From Candidatus Faecalibacterium faecipullorum (GTDB taxonomy: Bacteria; Bacillota; Clostridia; Oscillospirales; Ruminococcaceae), in contig DWXX01000044.1 of the NCBI GenBank assembly GCA_019118985.1, positions 1 through 45,865 on the forward strand: 45,865 nucleotides of DNA. Direction: 5' to 3'. How positions within the stretch are numbered: position 1 is the stretch's first letter; every line of letters begins with the position of its first letter. Positions 43,084 to 45,865 of the stretch are shown piece by piece. The notes under the pieces are model-generated. The model saw nothing but the letters and a program-made list of their open reading frames with translations, did no database searches and was not told the DNA's origin. The position numbers and the translations under genes were made by a program.

Positions 43084-43172
43084 GGGGGAGCGGGAAAAAA
43101 GCGGCCGCCGCCGCCCCTTCGCCCTTTTTCCCGCCGGGGGCGGGGTATGCTGGATGGCAGGGGGTGACGGCG

Positions 43173-44027
43173 GTGCGGGTGCTGTATCTGGATGAGCTGC
43201 TGCTGGTGAATTTTGCGGCGGGGGCGGCCTTTCTGCTGGCGGCGGGGCTGCTGGCGGGGGTGCGGTGCAGCGGGCCGCGGCTGGCTGCCGGGGCGGCCCT
43301 TGCGGCGGCCAGCTGCCTTGTCCTCCTTGCGCCCGAGATGGGGGCCCTGCCCGCCCTGGCCTATAAGGCAGCGAGCGGGGCGGGGGCGGCCGCCCTGGCC
43401 TACGGCTGGCCGGGGGGGCGGGTGTTCGGGCGGCTGTGCGGGTGGTACCTGGCCCTCAACCTGCTGCTGGCGGGGGCGGCGGGCCTTGCGCCGGGGGGCC
43501 ATGCGGCCAACCTCACCGCCTACCTGGACATCACCCCGGGGCGCTTGCTGGCCGGGACGGCGGCGGTCTACATAGGGGTGCGGGGTCTGCTGGCCTTTTT
43601 GGGCAGGCCGGGGCGCGCCGCCGTCCCCGCCCGGCTGGAGCTTGCCGGCGGCGCGGTGGATGTGCTGGCCTACTACGACAGCGGCTTCACCCTGGCCGAC
43701 CCGGTGTCGGGGCGGGGGGTGGTGCTGGTGCGGTACGGCGCGGTGCGTGACGCCCTGCCCGCAGACTGCCGCGCCTGCCTGGACGCCGTCTTTGCCGGCG
43801 AGGCGCCAGCGGGCCCGGCTTTGGGGCTGCGGTACCTGTGCTGCGGCACCATCGCGGGGCGCACCCTGCTGCCCGCCCTGCCGGCGGCCGCCCTGAACCG
43901 CGCCGCCGGGCCCCGCAGCTGGCGGGCCGAAGGGCTGCTGGCGGCCTTCTGCCCCGGGGACGCCGGCGAAGGGGAGGGCTGGACGCTGCTGCTGGGCCCG
44001 GGGCTTGCCGGGCAGATGGGCCTGTGA
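43173..44027 (+). CDS. spoIIGA: Sigma-E processing peptidase SpoIIGA
   Basis: Membrane-embedded aspartic protease that cuts the pro-sequence of sigma-E in the mother cell. 284 residues from GTG 43173 (8 bases after GGGGG). The N-terminal half has five membrane helices beginning VLYLDELLLVNFAAGAAFLLAA, the family start; the C-terminal protease half has YYDSGFTLADPVSGRGVVLV, where the catalytic Asp lies in D-S-G rather than the common D-T-G-N. Its position just before sigE is the conserved spoIIGA-sigE order and settles the call despite low conservation. Confidence 0.88.
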   Translation: MRVLYLDELLLVNFAAGAAFLLAAGLLAGVRCSGPRLAAGAALAAASCLVLLAPEMGALPALAYKAASGAGAAALAYGWPGGRVFGRLCGWYLALNLLLAGAAGLAPGGHAANLTAYLDITPGRLLAGTAAVYIGVRGLLAFLGRPGRAAVPARLELAGGAVDVLAYYDSGFTLADPVSGRGVVLVRYGAVRDALPADCRACLDAVFAGEAPAGPALGLRYLCCGTIAGRTLLPALPAAALNRAAGPRSWRAEGLLAAFCPGDAGEGEGWTLLLGPGLAGQMGL

Positions 44028-44062
44028 GGGCCGCCGCAGATCGCATAGGGGAGGAACTGTAT

Positions 44063-44773
44063 ATGCTGCATTGGTTCAAAACGCTCAGAAGCCTGTGGGT
44101 GCGGCTGCTGCGCCGGGCGGGGGCATGGGGGTCGGCCCACGCCATCGGGGGCGGGCCCAGCCTGCCCGCCCCCCTCGCCCCCGAGGAGGAGAAGGCCCTG
44201 CTGGCCCAAATGGCCGCCGGCGACCGCGCCGCCCGGGACGAGCTGATCTGCCGCAACCTGCGGCTGGTGGTCTACTTATCCAAAAAGTTCGAGTCCAGCG
44301 GGGTGCCCCCCGAGGACCTGGTCTCGATCGGGACCATCGGGCTGATCAAGGCGGTCAACACCTTCACCCCGGGGCGGAACATCAAGCTGGCCACCTACGC
44401 CAGCCGCTGCATCGGCAACGAAATCCTGATGTACCTGCGCAAAACCAGCGCCCGCCGGCAGGAGGCCAGCATCGACGAGCCCCTCAACGTGGACAGCGAC
44501 GGCAACGAGCTGCTGCTGTCCGACGTGCTGGGCAGTGAGGACACGGTGGGCCAGCGCCTGGAACAGGACGCCGAGCGGGCGGTGCTGCGCCGTCAGCTGG
44601 CCCGCCTGCCCGAGCGGGAGCGCCGGATCATGGAGCTGCGCTTCGGCCTGGTGGACGGGGTGGAGCGCACCCAGAAGGAAGCCGCCGACGCCATCGGCAT
44701 CAGCCAGAGCTACATCTCCCGGCTGGAAAAGCGGATCATCCGCGACCTGCGCCGCCAGCTGGAAAGCGAGTGA
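44063..44773 (+). CDS. sigE: Sporulation sigma factor sigma-E (pro-form)
   Basis: Early mother-cell sigma factor. 236 residues, family length. A basic, partly hydrophobic pro-region (about 1-28, MLHWFKTLRSLWVRLLRR) should anchor it until SpoIIGA cleavage. Region 2 shows ARDELICRNLRLVVYLSKKFE, DLVSIGTIGLIKAVNTFTPGRNIKLATYASRCIGNEILMYLRK, and region 4 QKEAADAIGISQSYISRLEKRII. GGGGAGG precedes the ATG. It follows spoIIGA by 35 bases. Confidence 0.95.
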   Translation: MLHWFKTLRSLWVRLLRRAGAWGSAHAIGGGPSLPAPLAPEEEKALLAQMAAGDRAARDELICRNLRLVVYLSKKFESSGVPPEDLVSIGTIGLIKAVNTFTPGRNIKLATYASRCIGNEILMYLRKTSARRQEASIDEPLNVDSDGNELLLSDVLGSEDTVGQRLEQDAERAVLRRQLARLPERERRIMELRFGLVDGVERTQKEAADAIGISQSYISRLEKRIIRDLRRQLESE

Positions 44774-44786
44774 GCAGTCCCCCCGC

Positions 44787-44821
44787 CCGGCGCGGCAGGG
44801 CAAATTTCCCATCCGCGCCGG
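44787..44821. repeat. Inverted repeat between sigE and sigG
   Basis: CCGGCGCGG and CCGCGCCGG, perfect nine-base arms around GGGCAAATTTCCC. It has no T-run, so it may be a weak attenuator or protein site rather than a terminator. Confidence 0.45.
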
Positions 44822-44822
44822 T

Positions 44823-44852
44823 GCATGAGGGGGCGGGGCGGGGGCCATACTT
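44823..44852 (+). promoter_or_regulatory. Sigma-G (or sigma-F) type promoter ahead of sigG
   Basis: GCATG, 18-base spacer, CATACTT, against the forespore pattern GHATR-N18-CATnhTA. The predicted start is about 24 bases before the sigG ATG. In Bacillus sigG is driven by sigma-F and by itself. Confidence 0.6.
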
Positions 44853-44881
44853 CCGGTGACAACGATACCGGGAGGCACAGG

Positions 44882-45655
44882 ATGTACAACAAGGTGGAGC
44901 TGTGCGGCGTCAATACCGCCGAGCTGCCCGTCCTCTCTGAGGAGGAAAAGCGCGCCCTGCTGACCGCCGCCCGCGCCGGGGACGCCGGGGCCCGCCGCCG
45001 GATGATCGAGGGCAACCTGCGGCTGGTGCTGAGCGTGGTGCAGAAGTTCGCGCAGCGGGGCGAGAATCTGGACGATCTGTTCCAGGTGGGGTGCATCGGG
45101 CTGATCAAGGCCATCGACAACTTCGACCCCGGGCTGGACGTCCGGTTCTCCACCTACGGGGTGCCGATGATCGTGGGGGAGATCCGGCGGTTCCTGCGGG
45201 ACAACAACGCCCTGCGGGTCTCCCGCTCGATGCGGGACACCGCCTGCCGCGCCATGCAGGCGCGGGAACAGCTGGAAAAGTCCCTCGGCCGGGAGCCCAC
45301 CCTCGCCGAAGTGTGCGGGGCGGTGGGCCGCCCGCAGCGGGAGGTGACCGCCGCGCTGGAATCGGTGGTGGAGCCCCTCAGCCTGGAGGAACCACTGGGC
45401 GGCGGCCCCGACGCGGTCTATCTGATGGACCAGGTCAGGGACACCGACGGCGAGGACAGCTGGATCAGCGCCCTGGAGTTCCGGCAGACGGTGCAGGGCC
45501 TGTCCGAGCGGGAGCGCCGGATCATGGAGCTGCGCTACTTTTTGGGCCGCACCCAGATGGAGGTGGCCCGGGAGATCGGCATCAGCCAGGCGCAGGTCAG
45601 CCGGCTGGAAAAGGGCGCCCTGGCGCAGTTCCGCCGCGTCGGGCAGGAAAGCTGA
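44882..45655 (+). CDS. sigG: Sporulation sigma factor sigma-G
   Basis: Late forespore sigma factor. 257 residues. The start MYNKVELCGVNTAELPVL is the sigma-G hallmark; region 2 FQVGCIGLIKAIDNFDPGLDVRFSTYGVPMIVGEIRRFLRD and region 4 RTQMEVAREIGISQAQVSRLEKGAL follow. ATG 44882 is preceded by GGGAGG and the N-terminus fits the family, so in-frame codons upstream are rejected. Preceded by spoIIGA-sigE as in Bacillus, with its own forespore-type promoter. Confidence 0.95.
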   Translation: MYNKVELCGVNTAELPVLSEEEKRALLTAARAGDAGARRRMIEGNLRLVLSVVQKFAQRGENLDDLFQVGCIGLIKAIDNFDPGLDVRFSTYGVPMIVGEIRRFLRDNNALRVSRSMRDTACRAMQAREQLEKSLGREPTLAEVCGAVGRPQREVTAALESVVEPLSLEEPLGGGPDAVYLMDQVRDTDGEDSWISALEFRQTVQGLSERERRIMELRYFLGRTQMEVAREIGISQAQVSRLEKGALAQFRRVGQES

Positions 45656-45677
45656 GGCCGGAAAAAAACGCGCAAAA

Positions 45678-45738
45678 AACGCAAATAAGGCCGCCGCAGA
45701 CGGGCAGAAATACCCGCCGCGGCGGCTTATTTGCGCGT
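45678..45738 (-). terminator. Terminator between sigG and spoIIID
   Basis: Long stem CGCAAATAAGGCCGCCGC / GCGGCGGCTTATTTGCG with an inner CGGG/CCCG. On the minus strand it runs into TTTTTT and then TTTTTTT, so it serves spoIIID first, and may also stop sigG. Confidence 0.8.
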
Positions 45739-45751
45739 ATGGCCCCGGGCG

Positions 45752-45865
45752 TCACGGCCCGCCGGTGGGCGGGCGGTGCATCCGGCTGTACTTGGCCCGG
45801 GTGGCGGCCCCGCCCCGCAGATGGCGCTCGGCCTTGTTGCGCGCCAGCACCGCCCGCACCTGCTC
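45752..45865 (-). CDS. spoIIID: Sporulation regulator SpoIIID, C-terminal 37 residues (5' part outside the window)
   Basis: The frame entering from the right edge reads EQVRAVLARNKAERHLRGGAATRAKYS and stops after RPPTGGP. The block RHLRGG.AT..KY is the conserved C-terminal basic region of SpoIIID, the mother-cell DNA-binding regulator acting just after sigma-E. The helix-turn-helix lies outside. Short but specific, and the sigE/sigG neighbours agree. Confidence 0.82.
   Translation of the reverse strand, partial: EQVRAVLARNKAERHLRGGAATRAKYSRMHRPPTGGP

Overview
The window reads as chromosome of a high-G+C, low-oxygen Firmicute of the Oscillospirales/Ruminococcaceae type (Faecalibacterium, Gemmiger and Subdoligranulum are the closest kind I can suggest). 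This rests on the Bacillota-type mazG-hup-rqcP-yabP-yabQ-divIC-S1 and spoIIGA-sigE-sigG gene orders, AGGAGG-type ribosome sites, TTGnnn-N17-TAtaaT promoters and very G+C-rich codons. No phage, transposase, CRISPR array or rRNA operon is visible. Placement below family level is inference.

Layout. 1-4.1 kb (minus): a BMP nucleoside-binding lipoprotein cut by the left edge, then cdd, deoD and a LysM/G5/M23 cell-wall peptidase; the first three suggest nucleoside uptake and salvage. 4.1-5.5 kb: an RluA-type pseudouridine synthase diverging from rnpB, the two promoters apparently sharing one palindromic -35 box. 5.6-11.3 kb (plus): nadE, a NusG-II-like protein, an LCP cell-wall ligase and a phosphohexomutase. 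11.3-12.4 kb: a tetR gene diverging from a 44-residue membrane peptide and the collapsed remnant of an alpha/beta hydrolase. 12.6-27.0 kb (plus): a long housekeeping run with an ispDF fusion, cdaA-cdaR (c-di-AMP), an FAD oxidoreductase carrying a palindromic insert, an XpaC-like protein, recJ, relA/spoT, dtd, an MBL hydrolase, hemZ and a nucleoside kinase. 27.1-30.9 kb: a zinc-ribbon protein and the mazG-hup-rqcP-yabP-yabQ-divIC-S1 cluster. 31.0-35.8 kb: an rRNA methyltransferase, two poorly known proteins and glmS.

35.9-42.8 kb (minus) is the accessory part and the most interesting stretch. It holds a C39-peptidase ABC exporter (PCAT), two paralogous precursors with a double-glycine leader (ELTYVTGG) and unusually large (about 100-residue) cores, then beyond a strong terminator a GyrI-like protein, an HlyD-type membrane fusion protein and a membrane-anchored Ig-like (Big_2) protein. 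No modification enzyme is present, so export of two unmodified polypeptides is the simplest reading. Upstream lies a promoter-led, folded RNA of unknown class and then tRNA-Asn.

43.1-45.9 kb: spoIIGA, sigE and sigG, the last with a good sigma-G-type promoter, converging on the 3' end of spoIIID at the right edge. With yabP and yabQ this shows much of a sporulation programme is encoded, although relatives are usually described as non-sporing.
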